Positions 18,194 to 28,177 of a stretch of DNA of 64,000 nucleotides are shown one piece after another. The notes beneath the pieces were generated by a model. The model saw only the letters and a program-made list of their open reading frames with translations, was not told where the DNA came from and did no database searches. Numbering within the stretch: the stretch's first letter is position 1; every line of letters begins with the position of its first letter. This DNA comes from Acidobacteriota bacterium (lineage in GTDB: Bacteria; Acidobacteriota; Terriglobia; Terriglobales; Acidobacteriaceae). The translations under genes were made by a program, and so were the position numbers. The DNA lies in the NCBI GenBank assembly GCA_018268855.1, contig JAFDVR010000008.1, forward strand, positions 186,001 to 250,000, in the 5' to 3' direction.

Positions 18194-20014
18194 GTGAGCA
18201 CCTCGAACTCTGCCCCGATCCGCAATATCGCCATCATCGCCCACGTTGACCACGGCAAAACCACGCTGGTGGACGCGATGCTGCGCCAGAGCGGCACCTT
18301 CCGCTCCAACGAGGTCGTGGCCGATCGCGTGATGGACTCCAACGATCTTGAAAAAGAGCGCGGCATCACCATCCTCGCCAAGAACACCGCCATCCACTAC
18401 GGCGACGGCAAGATCAACATTGTGGATACCCCCGGTCACGCCGACTTTGGCGGCGAAGTGGAACGCGCGCTCAAGATGGTGGACGGCGTTGTGCTGCTCG
18501 TGGACGCCTCCGAAGGTCCGCTGCCGCAGACGCGCTACGTTCTGATGAAGGCACTCGAAGCCGGTCTCACGCCGATCGTTGTGGTCAACAAGATCGACCG
18601 CCCCGACGCTCGCGCGCAGGAAGTGCTCAACGAGGTCTACGACCTCTTTATCGATCTAGACGCGCAGGAAGACCAGCTTGAGTTCCCTGTCGTCTTCACC
18701 AACGGCAAGGCTGGCACGGCGACAATGGACCTTGCCAAGCCCGGCACTGACCTGCAGCCACTCTTTGAAACCATTGTGAAGACCATTGCGCCTGCGAAGG
18801 GGGAGGCTGAGGGCACGTTGCAGATTCTCTGCACCAACCTCGATTACTCTGACTACCTCGGCCGCCTCGGCATCTGCCGCGTCTTCAACGGCACGCTGCG
18901 CACTGGCGACACCGTCAACGTCGCCAAGCTCGACGGCACGTTGCAGTCCGTCAAGGTCACCAAGCTCTTCTCCTTCTCTGGTTTGAAGCGCACGGACATT
19001 GAACAGACGCAGATCGGCGATATCATCGCCGTTGCCGGCATCCCCGGCCTCACCATCGGCGAAACCATCTGTTCGCTCGAAAATCCGGAGCCGCTGCCGA
19101 AGATCACCATCGACGAGCCCACCATCGCCATCCAGTTCATGGTCAACAACGGCCCATTCGCCGGCAAGGAAGGCCAGTACGTCACCAGCCGCAACCTGCG
19201 CGATCGTCTCGACCGCGAGCTGCTGACGAACGTCTCCATCCGCGTGGAAGAAACCGATTCGCCCGACAGCTTCAAGGTGCTGGGCCGCGGCGAACTTCAG
19301 CTTGCCGTGCTGATTGAAATGATGCGCCGCGAAGGCTTCGAACTCATGGTTGGCCGCCCTGAAATCGTCACCAAGCGTATTGATGGACAGCTTATGGAGC
19401 CGGTCGAGTACGTTACCATCGACGTGCCCGAAGAGTTTGCCGGGACCGTCATCCAGAAGCTCGGACCGCGCAAAGGCGAGATGACCAAGATGCACGGCGC
19501 CGAGCGCACACGCATGGAGTTCCGCGTGCCCTCGCGCGGCCTCATCGGTCTGCGCAGCGAAATGCTCACCGAAACGCGCGGCACCATTGTGATGAACAGC
19601 ATCTTCGATGGATACACGCCGTACCAGGGTGAGATTCCGCAACGTCCCTCGGGCGCTCTTGTGAGCGATCGCGCAGGCGTGACCACCACCTATTCGCTCA
19701 ATGGCCTGCAGGACCGCGGTGTGCTCTTCGTTGGTGACGGCGTGGAAGTTTACGAAGGCATGATCGTCGGCGAACACTCGCGCGACAACGATCTCGACGT
19801 GAACGCCGTCCGCGAAAAGAAGCTCACCAACATGCGTGCCTCTTCGGCAGATGAAGCTCTCCGCCTCGTTCCGTACAAGCAGCAGACGCTGGAGCAGTGC
19901 ATCGAGTTCATCGCCGATGATGAACTGGTGGAAATTACGCCGAAGAGCCTGCGCCTCCGCAAAAAGGTGCTGCAGGCGAACCGCCGCCCCCGCCGCAACG
20001 CCAACGTCGAGTAA
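18194..20014 (+). CDS. typA: Translational GTPase TypA/BipA
   Basis: 606 residues, the normal length. GTP-binding motifs: AHVDHGKT (16-23), [16 protein letters not shown] (G3) and NKIDRPDA (G4). Domains II, III and V follow, then the BipA-specific C-terminal domain ([30 protein letters not shown]). Ribosome-associated GTPase needed for 50S maturation and for growth at low temperature or under stress. The start is GTG at 18194, with GAAGGAA upstream; no ATG is available before the conserved N-terminus. Followed after 20 nt by the second copy of the GGGTGCCCCA repeat. Confidence 0.97.
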   Translation: MSTSNSAPIRNIAIIAHVDHGKTTLVDAMLRQSGTFRSNEVVADRVMDSNDLEKERGITILAKNTAIHYGDGKINIVDTPGHADFGGEVERALKMVDGVVLLVDASEGPLPQTRYVLMKALEAGLTPIVVVNKIDRPDARAQEVLNEVYDLFIDLDAQEDQLEFPVVFTNGKAGTATMDLAKPGTDLQPLFETIVKTIAPAKGEAEGTLQILCTNLDYSDYLGRLGICRVFNGTLRTGDTVNVAKLDGTLQSVKVTKLFSFSGLKRTDIEQTQIGDIIAVAGIPGLTIGETICSLENPEPLPKITIDEPTIAIQFMVNNGPFAGKEGQYVTSRNLRDRLDRELLTNVSIRVEETDSPDSFKVLGRGELQLAVLIEMMRREGFELMVGRPEIVTKRIDGQLMEPVEYVTIDVPEEFAGTVIQKLGPRKGEMTKMHGAERTRMEFRVPSRGLIGLRSEMLTETRGTIVMNSIFDGYTPYQGEIPQRPSGALVSDRAGVTTTYSLNGLQDRGVLFVGDGVEVYEGMIVGEHSRDNDLDVNAVREKKLTNMRASSADEALRLVPYKQQTLEQCIEFIADDELVEITPKSLRLRKKVLQANRRPRRNANVE

Positions 20015-20033
20015 CCACTACATCTCAATTCAT

Positions 20034-20093
20034 CGGGTGCCCCATCCATTCGCGCTTTTTGCGAATGGGTGGGTTATCGCGCAAAGCGCGACC
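20034..20093 (+). repeat. 3'-end repeat, GGGTGCCCCA family, copy 2
   Basis: CGGGTGCCCCATCCATTCGC, short T-rich loop, then GCGAATGGGTGGGTTATCGC and GCAAAGCGCGACC. Arms ATTCGC / GCGAAT pair; the base changes relative to copy 1 are compensatory (TTTCG/CGAAA against ATTCG/CGAAT). Same direction as typA, 20 nt after its stop. Confidence 0.75.
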
Positions 20094-20192
20094 GCTTTTT
20101 GCCGATCAGGCCAACATCATCGCTGCGGAAATAAGTCACACCAGACCTCGCACCTGACAAGTCCAAATCGCCTCTGCTACCGTCATATATAA

Positions 20193-20504
20193 ATGGCGCA
20201 CGAGCCACAACTCGCCACCGGCACTACCACCACGGAGCGTCCTGCCACTGCGCCGGCCCCCATCTGGCTGCAACGCCTCTCGCTCTTTATCCTGGTCATC
20301 TTCTGCATCTATCTCGGCGGCCTGCTCACCATCCTGCCCTGGTGGAAAGAGATGTGGGACCGTAACCCGCTGCTGCTGATACACCCGCAACTCGCCAACA
20401 TCCTGCATCACGGCGCAGCCAAAGGCATCGTCAGCGGCCTCGGCCTGCTCGATATCTGGATCGGCATCTCCGAACTTATCCAATACCGCGACTATCGCGG
20501 ATAA
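20193..20504 (+). CDS. Small hypothetical membrane protein
   Basis: 103 residues. A Thr/Pro-rich N-terminus is followed by a strong hydrophobic segment (LSLFILVIFCIYLGGLLTILPWW) and a second weaker one (GIVSGLGLLDIWIGISEL), with LIHPQLANILHHGAAKG between them. It probably sits in the inner membrane with two helices. No known domain is recognised. An AT-rich TATATA lies immediately before the start, with no Shine-Dalgarno sequence. It is close to the next secreted gene on the same strand (17 bp), so they may be co-expressed. Confidence 0.65.
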   Translation: MAHEPQLATGTTTTERPATAPAPIWLQRLSLFILVIFCIYLGGLLTILPWWKEMWDRNPLLLIHPQLANILHHGAAKGIVSGLGLLDIWIGISELIQYRDYRG

Positions 20505-20521
20505 ACATATAAACTTGCACC

Positions 20522-21235
20522 GTGAAAATATTGCCGTTCTCTCTGCTGCTCTTCGCAACACTTATGAGTGCGCAAACATCTGTGGTTAAAGACAAACAAC
20601 ATGTACGCGTCTCAGGCGTAGTAGAAATCCGCGGCGGCCCAAATAAATTCTTCTATGTACTTAAAGTTCCACGTTCATACACCCTCGCATTTTCGAAAGA
20701 GGAAGGCGGCCCTCGTTTAACTCAGGAGATAGCCTTCGCAGTCCCAAATAAATTACGCGACCAGTTGATCACCCATATCGGCGAAGAAGTCACTGTGGAA
20801 GGTGAGATGTGGTTAGAACCGACATCTCCTTACTATTGGAATGGCAACATGGTGCAGACCACAGCCATCACGCTCGCCAATGGAAGTGTGCTTCGCACCG
20901 CCCAAAGAGAAACATGCACCAAGCCTGACGAAGACTACACCGTCCGCGTTACCATTCCGACTACCGCCGCAAGCTGGCACTACGAAGCAGTACAAAAATC
21001 AACCCAAACAAAACTAATAGGGAATGTTGCATCCTGCTCCACAAATGGAGGTGGGGACGTTATCAACTGCTTCTGTGCAGAAGGCTTTATGCCAACATCG
21101 CTCGCCCTTCGAAGTGGGAAACGGCAAGACGAGGGCCAGATATTTACGGATATGTCTATGGCTCAAATTGGAATAGACGAAGATCGCAAAGCAACCGCCA
21201 TCCTTACTCTCAAATGCCGCAAGCTCCAAAAATAG
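20522..21235 (+). CDS. Hypothetical secreted protein
   Basis: 237 residues from a GTG start; signal peptide MKILPFSLLLFATLMSAQ. The N-terminal half (VRVSGVVEIRG, YVLKVPRSYTLAF, HIGEEVTVEGEMWLE) looks like a beta-rich OB-type domain similar in pattern to DUF4431 proteins. The C-terminal half has CSTNGGGDVINCFCAEGF with closely spaced cysteines that may form disulfides, and no family I recognise. The gene is clearly richer in A+T than its neighbours (many AAT, AAA and ATA codons), a mild hint of recent acquisition. Confidence 0.6.
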   Translation: MKILPFSLLLFATLMSAQTSVVKDKQHVRVSGVVEIRGGPNKFFYVLKVPRSYTLAFSKEEGGPRLTQEIAFAVPNKLRDQLITHIGEEVTVEGEMWLEPTSPYYWNGNMVQTTAITLANGSVLRTAQRETCTKPDEDYTVRVTIPTTAASWHYEAVQKSTQTKLIGNVASCSTNGGGDVINCFCAEGFMPTSLALRSGKRQDEGQIFTDMSMAQIGIDEDRKATAILTLKCRKLQK

Positions 21236-21287
21236 GTTCTGGATTCCTTATTTGCGTATTCATATCTAAACGCGCATCCTACTCCAC

Positions 21288-22259
21288 ATGAGCGTGAACG
21301 ACCCGCAACAGATCCTTCCACCCACCCTCGCCTACGAGAACAAAGAATTCCTCGACTCCTCCGACGGACGCATCATCCGCATGATGGCCGAGTACCTTGA
21401 GCCGCTCAGGCGGTTCCGCGCCGAGCGCATTGAAGACACCGTTGTCTTCTTCGGTTCCGCGCGTTTTCATGCTGTCGATGTGGAAAACAAGCGCCACATG
21501 GTTCTGCTCAAAAACAGCGGTTCTACTGAAGCAGCGCCGGAAGAGGAACAACCCGCCGACCCTGCGGACGAGGCCAAGCTCTCCGCGCTGCGGCTCAAAC
21601 GTGCCGCAGCCGCCTTTGAAATGGCTCGCTACTACGAGGACGCACGCCAGCTCGCTTATCTCTGGACCAACTACGCCAAAAATCTGCCCGGCAAGCGACA
21701 TCGCTACGTTGTCACCTCAGGCGGAGGTCCCGGCATCATGGAAGCCGCCAATCGCGGCGCATACGAAGCTGGAGGCAAGACCATCGGCCTGAACATCAAG
21801 CTGCCCTTCGAGCAGATGCCCAATCCGTATGTCACGCCCGCGCTCAACTTCGAATTTCACTACTTCTTCATGCGCAAATTCTGGTTCGCCTATCTGGCCA
21901 AGGCACTCGTCGTCTTCCCCGGAGGCTTCGGCACGCTCGATGAAATGTTCGAACTGCTCACGCTGGCGCAGACGGACAAGCTCGCGCGCCGCATCCCTGT
22001 CATCATCTACGGCCCGCAATATTGGAAGAACGTCATCAATCTGGAAGAGCTTGCAGAGAAAGGCACTATCGCCATCGAAGACGTCAACCTCTTCAAATTT
22101 GCCGACACGCCCGAGGAAGCCTTCGCGATCCTGCGCGACGGCATCATCGCCATGGATGGTGATTGCGAAACCGGCGATTGCCACGAAACCCCGGCGGATG
22201 TTCCCTCACCCAGTACGGAGGAGTCGTTAGGTCCAAACATCGCGTCCACAAACCGGTAA
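21288..22259 (+). CDS. LOG-family protein (cytokinin riboside monophosphate phosphoribohydrolase-like)
   Basis: 323 residues. Family motifs SGGGPGIMEAAN (144-155) and PGGFGTLDE (211-219), which build the nucleotide-binding and catalytic site of LOG/'lysine decarboxylase-like' proteins. Members cleave the N-glycosidic bond of nucleoside monophosphates. The protein is longer than the minimal ~190-residue LOG because of an N-terminal extension with an acidic segment (TEAAPEEEQPADPADE, about 80-95) and a C-terminal tail; this matches the larger LOG subgroup. The physiological substrate is uncertain. Confidence 0.88.
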   Translation: MSVNDPQQILPPTLAYENKEFLDSSDGRIIRMMAEYLEPLRRFRAERIEDTVVFFGSARFHAVDVENKRHMVLLKNSGSTEAAPEEEQPADPADEAKLSALRLKRAAAAFEMARYYEDARQLAYLWTNYAKNLPGKRHRYVVTSGGGPGIMEAANRGAYEAGGKTIGLNIKLPFEQMPNPYVTPALNFEFHYFFMRKFWFAYLAKALVVFPGGFGTLDEMFELLTLAQTDKLARRIPVIIYGPQYWKNVINLEELAEKGTIAIEDVNLFKFADTPEEAFAILRDGIIAMDGDCETGDCHETPADVPSPSTEESLGPNIASTNR

Positions 22260-22562
22260 GCCGCACTCAAATGCTGTCAAGCACCAGCGGCTCTCATCTT
22301 TTTCAAACAACACAAGATAAGAGTTGCCGGATTACTACTTCGCATTTGAAACAATAGAAGTGTGAGATAGATGAAGCAGAGAAAAATCTTGCTTAGCGAC
22401 GAGGACGTACTATCCTGCGCACCGCAATTTTATGGAAGTCTCTAACTCTTTAGAAACAGGATTTTGCTGATAAGCCCTTTGCTTACAGGATTCTACGGCC
22501 TGTGGAAAACATAGATCATTGAAACAGAAGAACTTGCCAAGGTATACCCCCGGGGGAGGGGG
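22260..22562. other. Gene-free spacer, no feature recognised
   Basis: A relatively A+T-rich stretch of about 300 bases between the LOG gene and the convergent GH13 gene. Short open frames have no protein-like composition. Near the end is the string TACCCCCGGGGGAGGGGG and a 15-bp palindrome GGTCAGTACCTGACC (22561-22575) that overlaps the GH13 stop codon; neither forms a convincing terminator. Confidence 0.5.
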
Positions 22563-24314
22563 TCAGTACCTGACCTCACCAATAAACACCCCAAACGGCG
22601 GCAATTTCACCTCATCCAGATTCATCCCTCCCATGCCGCCATCAGTCCGCAGCAACGACCGCATAAAGCTCCCACGAATGCCCAGCGCCGTCACCTGCTT
22701 CTTAAGTTGCAACGTAACCGGCTGTGCAGAGAAGTTACATGCCACCACAACCGGTGGCTTCTCCTTCGTTGCCTTCGCGGAACGACGTACCCACACCAGC
22801 GCATTCTGCGCATCCTGATCGAGCATCACCTGCTCGCCTTCATGCAAGGAAGGGTTCGCACGCCGCAGCGCTATCAAATCGTGGAACCAGTTCAGCACCG
22901 ATCCCTTCGCCTTCTGCTCAAGTTCTACGTTGTGCTGCGTGTAATCCGCAGGGATGGGCAACCACGGTTTGCCCGTAGTGAAGCCGGCATTCTCGCCGGG
23001 GTTCCACTGCATCGGCGTGCGCTCGCCATCGCGGCCCTTCTCTTTCGGCCATCCGGCAAGGCCTCGCGGATCGCGAACGTCTTCCTTGCGCGTCGGAGGA
23101 GTCGTCTTCATGCCGATCTCCTGCCCCTGATAGATGAGCGCCGAAGAGCGCGATGCCAGCAGGATGGTTGCGATCACCTTCGCGATCTCCGCATTATGCT
23201 CGCCATCTCCGTAACGGTCCCAGCTTCGCGGCCGGTCGTGATTGTCAAAGACAAACAATGGCGTATCCAGCTTCAACTGCTGCGCTTCCGTCATTTTCTT
23301 CCGAAATGCCGCCGCATTTCGCTTGTTTAAGAATCCGAGGCTCGTGTCCATCGGCAACTGGATCTCGTCATGCTTCGCGCCGAACCACGTCGCCATCTCC
23401 GCTGTCGAGCCCGTGTACACCTCGCCGATGAGCACGCGCTGTCCGTTGGCGCTGTCCGTCACCTTGCGCAGCGCCTTCATCACATCGTGTACTTCCGGCT
23501 GGTTCCGCTGATACTCCTGCGATCGAGCTGGCTCGCCATACTCATTCGTCCCCGGAAGTGGCGGCGCATCGCGGAACTGCGCATCTTCGAACATCGTGTT
23601 CACTGCATCCAGACGGAAACCCGCAACCCCGCGGTTCAACCAGAAGCGGGCCACATCGAACATCGCTTTCTCAACGTCAGGATTGCGCCAGTTCAGGTCC
23701 GGTTGTTCCACCGCGAAGTAGTGATAGTAAAACTGCTTCGTCTTGGGGTCGAACTGCCACGCCGATTGCTGAATGCGGTTCAGCCAGTTGTTCGGAGGCA
23801 CTGTTGTAGAACCATCCTTGCCATCGCGCCACACATACCAGTTGCGTTTCGGATTGTCCTTCGACGAAGCCGACTCCACAAACCACGGATGCTTGTCGCT
23901 CGTATGGTTCAGCACCAGGTCCATAATCACGCGGATGTTCCTGCGGCTCGCCTGGCTCACCAGTTCGTCGAAGTCTTCCATCGTGCCAAATTGCGGATCG
24001 ATCGACGTAAAATCCGCAATATCGTAGCCAAAATCCTTCTGCGGAGAAGGAAAAATTGGCGTCAGCCAGATCGCATCCACGCCCAGCGACTGCAAATAAT
24101 CGAGCCGCGATGTGATGCCCTTGATGTCACCAACACCATCGCCGTCAGAGTCCTGAAAGCTGCGCGGATAGATCTCATAGATCACCGCGTTCTTCCACCA
24201 TGGCTGCTCGGAAAGCCCGTTCCCCTTCCATCCGGGACGCGCCAGCATCTGCGCCCCGGCAGAGAAAGAAGTGGCAACAAGAACACACGACGCGAGCAAA
24301 TGATGAAAACGCAT
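22563..24314 (-). CDS. Secreted GH13 alpha-glucosidase (oligo-1,6-glucosidase type)
   Basis: 583 residues with a signal peptide ending near AGAQ. Conserved GH13 regions: MDLVLNHTSD (131-140), GFRLDAVN with nucleophile Asp236, LIGEVY with acid/base Glu298, and FDNHD with stabiliser Asp360. The QPDLNW motif (204-209) marks the oligo-1,6-glucosidase subgroup acting on short alpha-glucosides. The calcium-like loop DSDGDGVGD (55-63) is present. The C-terminal beta domain ends in FGVFIGEVRY. The secreted location is less common for this subgroup and suggests breakdown of maltooligosaccharides in the periplasm. Lies 42 bp after the AsmA-like gene on the same strand. Confidence 0.94.
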   Translation of the reverse strand: MRFHHLLASCVLVATSFSAGAQMLARPGWKGNGLSEQPWWKNAVIYEIYPRSFQDSDGDGVGDIKGITSRLDYLQSLGVDAIWLTPIFPSPQKDFGYDIADFTSIDPQFGTMEDFDELVSQASRRNIRVIMDLVLNHTSDKHPWFVESASSKDNPKRNWYVWRDGKDGSTTVPPNNWLNRIQQSAWQFDPKTKQFYYHYFAVEQPDLNWRNPDVEKAMFDVARFWLNRGVAGFRLDAVNTMFEDAQFRDAPPLPGTNEYGEPARSQEYQRNQPEVHDVMKALRKVTDSANGQRVLIGEVYTGSTAEMATWFGAKHDEIQLPMDTSLGFLNKRNAAAFRKKMTEAQQLKLDTPLFVFDNHDRPRSWDRYGDGEHNAEIAKVIATILLASRSSALIYQGQEIGMKTTPPTRKEDVRDPRGLAGWPKEKGRDGERTPMQWNPGENAGFTTGKPWLPIPADYTQHNVELEQKAKGSVLNWFHDLIALRRANPSLHEGEQVMLDQDAQNALVWVRRSAKATKEKPPVVVACNFSAQPVTLQLKKQVTALGIRGSFMRSLLRTDGGMGGMNLDEVKLPPFGVFIGEVRY

Positions 24315-24356
24315 ACTCTTTCGACGCTACATCTTCAACAAAAGCAAGCCAAGCAT

Positions 24357-26051
24357 CTACTTCGGTGCGGGCATGTTGCTCGTATCGATCTTGTCTTCAT
24401 CCTTTTGGTGGAACTCCGGCCCAAACTTCGGCTCGTCCTTCGTTCCACTCACTTTAAACGGAATCTCCGCACCGGCATTGTGGTGCTTAAAGAATGGGTC
24501 CACCGGCTTCAGCAGCAGGCTCTTCCATCCTGTTGTCATCTGAGAGATCTTCGCTTTTGTGCGGATTTTTCCGTGGAACTCAAACAGTTTGCCGTCCATG
24601 CCATACTCGCCTTCGGTCACCACCTGCGTTCCGGGCATGGTAAACAGCAGCCGCTTGATCGTTATCTTCGAATGACGCACCTCAAATTGGCCCTGCATGC
24701 GCGAGGAGACTTCTTCCTTGTCCTGAAGGTTCGCCTTCTTCGCCTCGCCCTGCGCGCGCATACTCAACATGTCAATTTTGTTCTGTATCTTGTCGGAAGA
24801 AAACACAACATTCGTGATCGTAAAGCGGCCATCCGTAAGCTCGATCTTTTTGGATACTTCCACATCCCCATGCGGAATATGCAGCTTCGTCTTCATGCGA
24901 AATCCGCCCGTCATCAGCGCAGGTCGAGACTTCACTGCCAGAGTCAGCATGTCCTCAATCCGCGCGCGCGGCATGTCCACATCAAGCTGGATATCGTGTC
25001 CTTTGTCCGGTTTCGGCACGCGGATCACATGCCCGCGGCACACAAAGTAGCTGTTCAGCAGCCACGCCTCTACTGGATCGAGCACCACATCGCCATTCGT
25101 CCCGTCGATGTACGCGTGATATTTCGTGTGCAACGGTACAGGGTGATCGCTCGTATCCAGCGAGAAATCCTTCATGTCTGTCTCGCCGTCGGAGTTGATC
25201 TTCTCCAGCACACCGCCATACGTCCCCTTGGCAGACATGTGCCCGCCAATGCCCTTGATCGTGTTCATGTCCACATTGTCAAAGGTGTAAGTTCCATCCA
25301 GGGGAGTCTGCCGCGGATCGTCCGCATTCCACGGGCCGAAGTGTCCTGTACTGTGAATGTCACCGAGCGGCTTGGGATTGACGAGGATGGCGTCGAACTC
25401 GAACGGCCGCGTGCGCCCCACATCGTGCAGCACCACTTTCTGTATCTCAAAATCCAGAGGTTCCTTGCCCGGCTTGTTTGTCTCCATCACCAGCACCGCG
25501 TCGTCGATGATAATGCGGTCCACTACAAGGGATTCTTTCGGCTCTTTGTGCGTAGGTTTTCCGCTCGCACCTTTGCTATACGCCTCCTCATCTTTCAACA
25601 TCTTGCCCGCGCGCTCATCCTTCGGTGGAAGATGGATCCGCAACTGGCTTACATGCACCTCTCCAATGCGCGTCGGCGAATGCCAGAGGCCCCTCAACGT
25701 TGTGTGAAATTCAAACTGGCCGATATCCAGCATCGGCACTTCACGGTCTTTGCCTGCTTCATTCGTCTTTACGATGTACATAACGCGCAGGCCCTTGCCC
25801 GTGACACCCAACCCTTTGGCTGTAACGATATGCAACTCGTCCAGCTCGACCGGCGAATGAAACCGCGCGGAAAGTGTTTCGATCACGCGTTTACGCAACT
25901 CTGGCTCTGCACGCTTGGCGACGATAAACGCAATAATCGCAAGGCCGATGGCAAACATGCCCCCAATGCCCAGGATCCAATACCAGATGTACCGTTTCCG
26001 GCCCATCGGTTTTTTCTCATGTTTGGCTGGCGTATATTCGTGGTCGTTCAC
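24357..26051 (-). CDS. AsmA-like membrane-anchored protein
   Basis: 564 residues from GTG at 26051, chosen because GAGGAG (26060-26065) precedes it by eight bases; a far upstream ATG at 26138 has no such signal. One N-terminal membrane helix (WILGIGGMFAIGLAIIAFIV) is followed by RAEPELRKRVIETLSARFHSPVELDELHI, the pattern seen at the start of AsmA/TamB-like bridging proteins, and then a long beta-rich region ending in a Pro/Lys tail. Such proteins span the periplasm and are linked to phospholipid or lipoprotein transport to the outer membrane. The role here is inferred. The GH13 gene follows on the same strand. Confidence 0.75.
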   Translation of the reverse strand: MNDHEYTPAKHEKKPMGRKRYIWYWILGIGGMFAIGLAIIAFIVAKRAEPELRKRVIETLSARFHSPVELDELHIVTAKGLGVTGKGLRVMYIVKTNEAGKDREVPMLDIGQFEFHTTLRGLWHSPTRIGEVHVSQLRIHLPPKDERAGKMLKDEEAYSKGASGKPTHKEPKESLVVDRIIIDDAVLVMETNKPGKEPLDFEIQKVVLHDVGRTRPFEFDAILVNPKPLGDIHSTGHFGPWNADDPRQTPLDGTYTFDNVDMNTIKGIGGHMSAKGTYGGVLEKINSDGETDMKDFSLDTSDHPVPLHTKYHAYIDGTNGDVVLDPVEAWLLNSYFVCRGHVIRVPKPDKGHDIQLDVDMPRARIEDMLTLAVKSRPALMTGGFRMKTKLHIPHGDVEVSKKIELTDGRFTITNVVFSSDKIQNKIDMLSMRAQGEAKKANLQDKEEVSSRMQGQFEVRHSKITIKRLLFTMPGTQVVTEGEYGMDGKLFEFHGKIRTKAKISQMTTGWKSLLLKPVDPFFKHHNAGAEIPFKVSGTKDEPKFGPEFHQKDEDKIDTSNMPAPK

Positions 26052-26158
26052 AGATATGCTCCTCGCTTTTGGATGCGTCAAACCGCGCCGAAGCACAGAT
26101 ATTTGAGGAAGAAAGCCTCCACGCAGCAACGCATTCATAAATGCGAAAATAAAGAGGA

Positions 26159-28114
26159 ATGCTTCAGGTATCTGCCGGCCAGAAACGCTTTGGCCACAAA
26201 CTCCTCTTTGAAGATGTAAATTGGCTCATTACACCCGATGAGCGCACCGGCCTGGTCGGCGGCAACGGCGCAGGCAAATCCACGCTGCTCAAAATGCTGG
26301 CCGGCATCGACTCGCTTGACGGCGGACAGATGCTGCGCTCCAAGGGCCTCACCATAGGCTACCTGCCGCAGGACGGCCTCGCGCTCTCCGGCCGCACCGT
26401 CTTCGACGAGTGCCTCTCCGTTTTTGCCGGAGCGCAAGCCATGGAGCGCGAGATGGAAGATCTCTCCGCCAAGCTCGGCGAGCTCGATCCACTCTCCACC
26501 GAATACGCCGCCGTTGCCGATCGCTTCTCCGAGATCAGCAACATGCTGCACACGCACGACCTCTACACGCTCGATGCGCAGGTCGGCGCCGTGCTCGGCG
26601 GCCTCGGTTTCAGCAAAGAAGACTGGACGCGCCGCACAGAGGAGTTTTCCGGCGGATGGCAGATGCGCATCGCGCTCGCCAAGCTGCTGCTCGAAAAGCC
26701 CAGCCTGCTGCTGCTCGACGAGCCGACAAACCATCTCGACCTGGAAACCCGCAACTGGCTTGAGGATTACCTCCGCAACTATCCACGCGCCTTTGTACTC
26801 ATCTCGCATGATCGCTACTTCCTCGACGTGACCGTCAATAAAATCGCCGAACTGTGGAACAAGCGCATGCACTTCTACACCGGCGGATATGAGAAGTACG
26901 TCCAGCAGAAGGAAGAGCGGCAGACGCAGATCATCAACGCGTACAAAAATCAACGCGATCGCATTGAGCAGCTTGAGGCTTTCATCAGCCGCTTCCGCTA
27001 TCAGGCCACGAAGGCCAAGCAGGTACAGTCGCGCATCAAGGAACTGGAAAAGATCGAGCGCATCGAAGTTCCTGAGCAGGAAGAGACCATCCACTTCACC
27101 TTTCCGCAACCGCCGGCGAGCGGGCGCACCGTCTGCGAAGTGACCGGGCTCGCCAAGCGTTACGACGAGAAGCAGGTGTTGGAGAACGTCCACTTCACCA
27201 TCGAACGCGGCGACCGCATCGCACTCGTCGGCCCTAATGGCGCAGGCAAATCTACGCTCATCCGCATGCTTTCCTTGCAGGAAGAGCCCACCGCAGGCAC
27301 CATTCGCCACGGTCACAACGTAGTCGCCGATTTCTTCGCGCAGGACCAGTACAAAGTGCTGAACCCCGATGCGCGCATGATGGACGACATGAACTCCGCT
27401 GCGCGTCAGGTGCCCGAGGTCGAACTCCGCAGCCTGCTCGGCGCCTTTCTCTTTACCGGCGACGATGTCTTTAAGCGCCTCGGCGTCCTCTCCGGCGGAG
27501 AGCGCAATCGCTACGCGCTCGCCCGCATGCTCGTCTCGCCTTCGAACTTTCTCCTGCTCGACGAGCCTACAAATCACCTCGATTTGCGCGCAAAAGATGT
27601 CTTATTGGAAGCAATTCGCAATTTTTCGGGTACCGTTTTGTTCGTCTCGCACGACCGTTACTTCATCGACGGTCTCGCCACACGCGTCTTCGAAGTGGAG
27701 CACGGCAATGTGCAAATCTATCCCGGAAATTACGAGGACTATCTCTGGCGCAAACAGGGTGGCCCCGAAAAAGTGGTGCAATCCTTCGCTGCTCCGCAAA
27801 CTACTGCAACGCCGGAGCCAGTCGCTGTTACACCGTTCCCGGAGCCTGCGAAACCCTCAGCAGCTCCAGTCAAACGCCTGAATCCCATCAAACTCAAGCA
27901 ACTTCAAGATCGCCTTCGTTTCACGGAAGACGAGATGCCGCGCATTGAAGAGCAGATCGCGCAGCACGAGACTGACCTCGGCACCTTCCGCTCCGCGGAA
28001 GAATCGCAACGCCTCGTACAAGCCATCGCCGATCTGCGCGCGCAGCATGAAAAGTTAATGTCGGAGTGGGAAGAAGTCTCGCTCGCTCTTGAAGAGCAAG
28101 GCGCACTCACCTAA
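26159..28114 (+). CDS. ABC-F family ATPase (YheS/Uup-like)
   Basis: 651 residues with two ABC domains and no membrane segments. First Walker A GGNGAGKS (34-41), signature FSGGWQMR, Walker B LLLLDEPTNHLDL; second Walker A GPNGAGKS, signature LSGGERNR and another DEPTNHLDL. The linker between them carries the P-site tRNA interaction motif region (RFRYQATKAKQVQSR), and the C-terminus is a charged coiled coil (about 570-645). ABC-F proteins act on the ribosome, resolving stalls or protecting from antibiotics. The ATG at 26159 is fixed by an in-frame TAA just upstream; GAGG is only one base before it. A second ABC-F protein is encoded at 58.2 kb. Confidence 0.93.
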   Translation: MLQVSAGQKRFGHKLLFEDVNWLITPDERTGLVGGNGAGKSTLLKMLAGIDSLDGGQMLRSKGLTIGYLPQDGLALSGRTVFDECLSVFAGAQAMEREMEDLSAKLGELDPLSTEYAAVADRFSEISNMLHTHDLYTLDAQVGAVLGGLGFSKEDWTRRTEEFSGGWQMRIALAKLLLEKPSLLLLDEPTNHLDLETRNWLEDYLRNYPRAFVLISHDRYFLDVTVNKIAELWNKRMHFYTGGYEKYVQQKEERQTQIINAYKNQRDRIEQLEAFISRFRYQATKAKQVQSRIKELEKIERIEVPEQEETIHFTFPQPPASGRTVCEVTGLAKRYDEKQVLENVHFTIERGDRIALVGPNGAGKSTLIRMLSLQEEPTAGTIRHGHNVVADFFAQDQYKVLNPDARMMDDMNSAARQVPEVELRSLLGAFLFTGDDVFKRLGVLSGGERNRYALARMLVSPSNFLLLDEPTNHLDLRAKDVLLEAIRNFSGTVLFVSHDRYFIDGLATRVFEVEHGNVQIYPGNYEDYLWRKQGGPEKVVQSFAAPQTTATPEPVAVTPFPEPAKPSAAPVKRLNPIKLKQLQDRLRFTEDEMPRIEEQIAQHETDLGTFRSAEESQRLVQAIADLRAQHEKLMSEWEEVSLALEEQGALT

Positions 28115-28177
28115 AAATTTCTGCCTGCACGCGCTCTCAGCGGGTATCGTGAAGATACTTCCGGAGGGCCATACACG

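Noticed and set aside
20186..20191. TATATA as -10 box of the small membrane protein gene at 20193
   Set aside because: It ends one base before the ATG, so a transcript from it would start inside the gene.
22264..22357. Small open frame in the spacer after the LOG gene
   Set aside because: No ribosome-binding site, no protein-like composition and no overlap with a known family.
23370..26219. A 949-codon open frame on the + strand opposite the GH13 and AsmA-like genes
   Set aside because: Its composition (His, Arg, Leu rich, no domain) is that of an antisense shadow, and both genes on the other strand are well supported.
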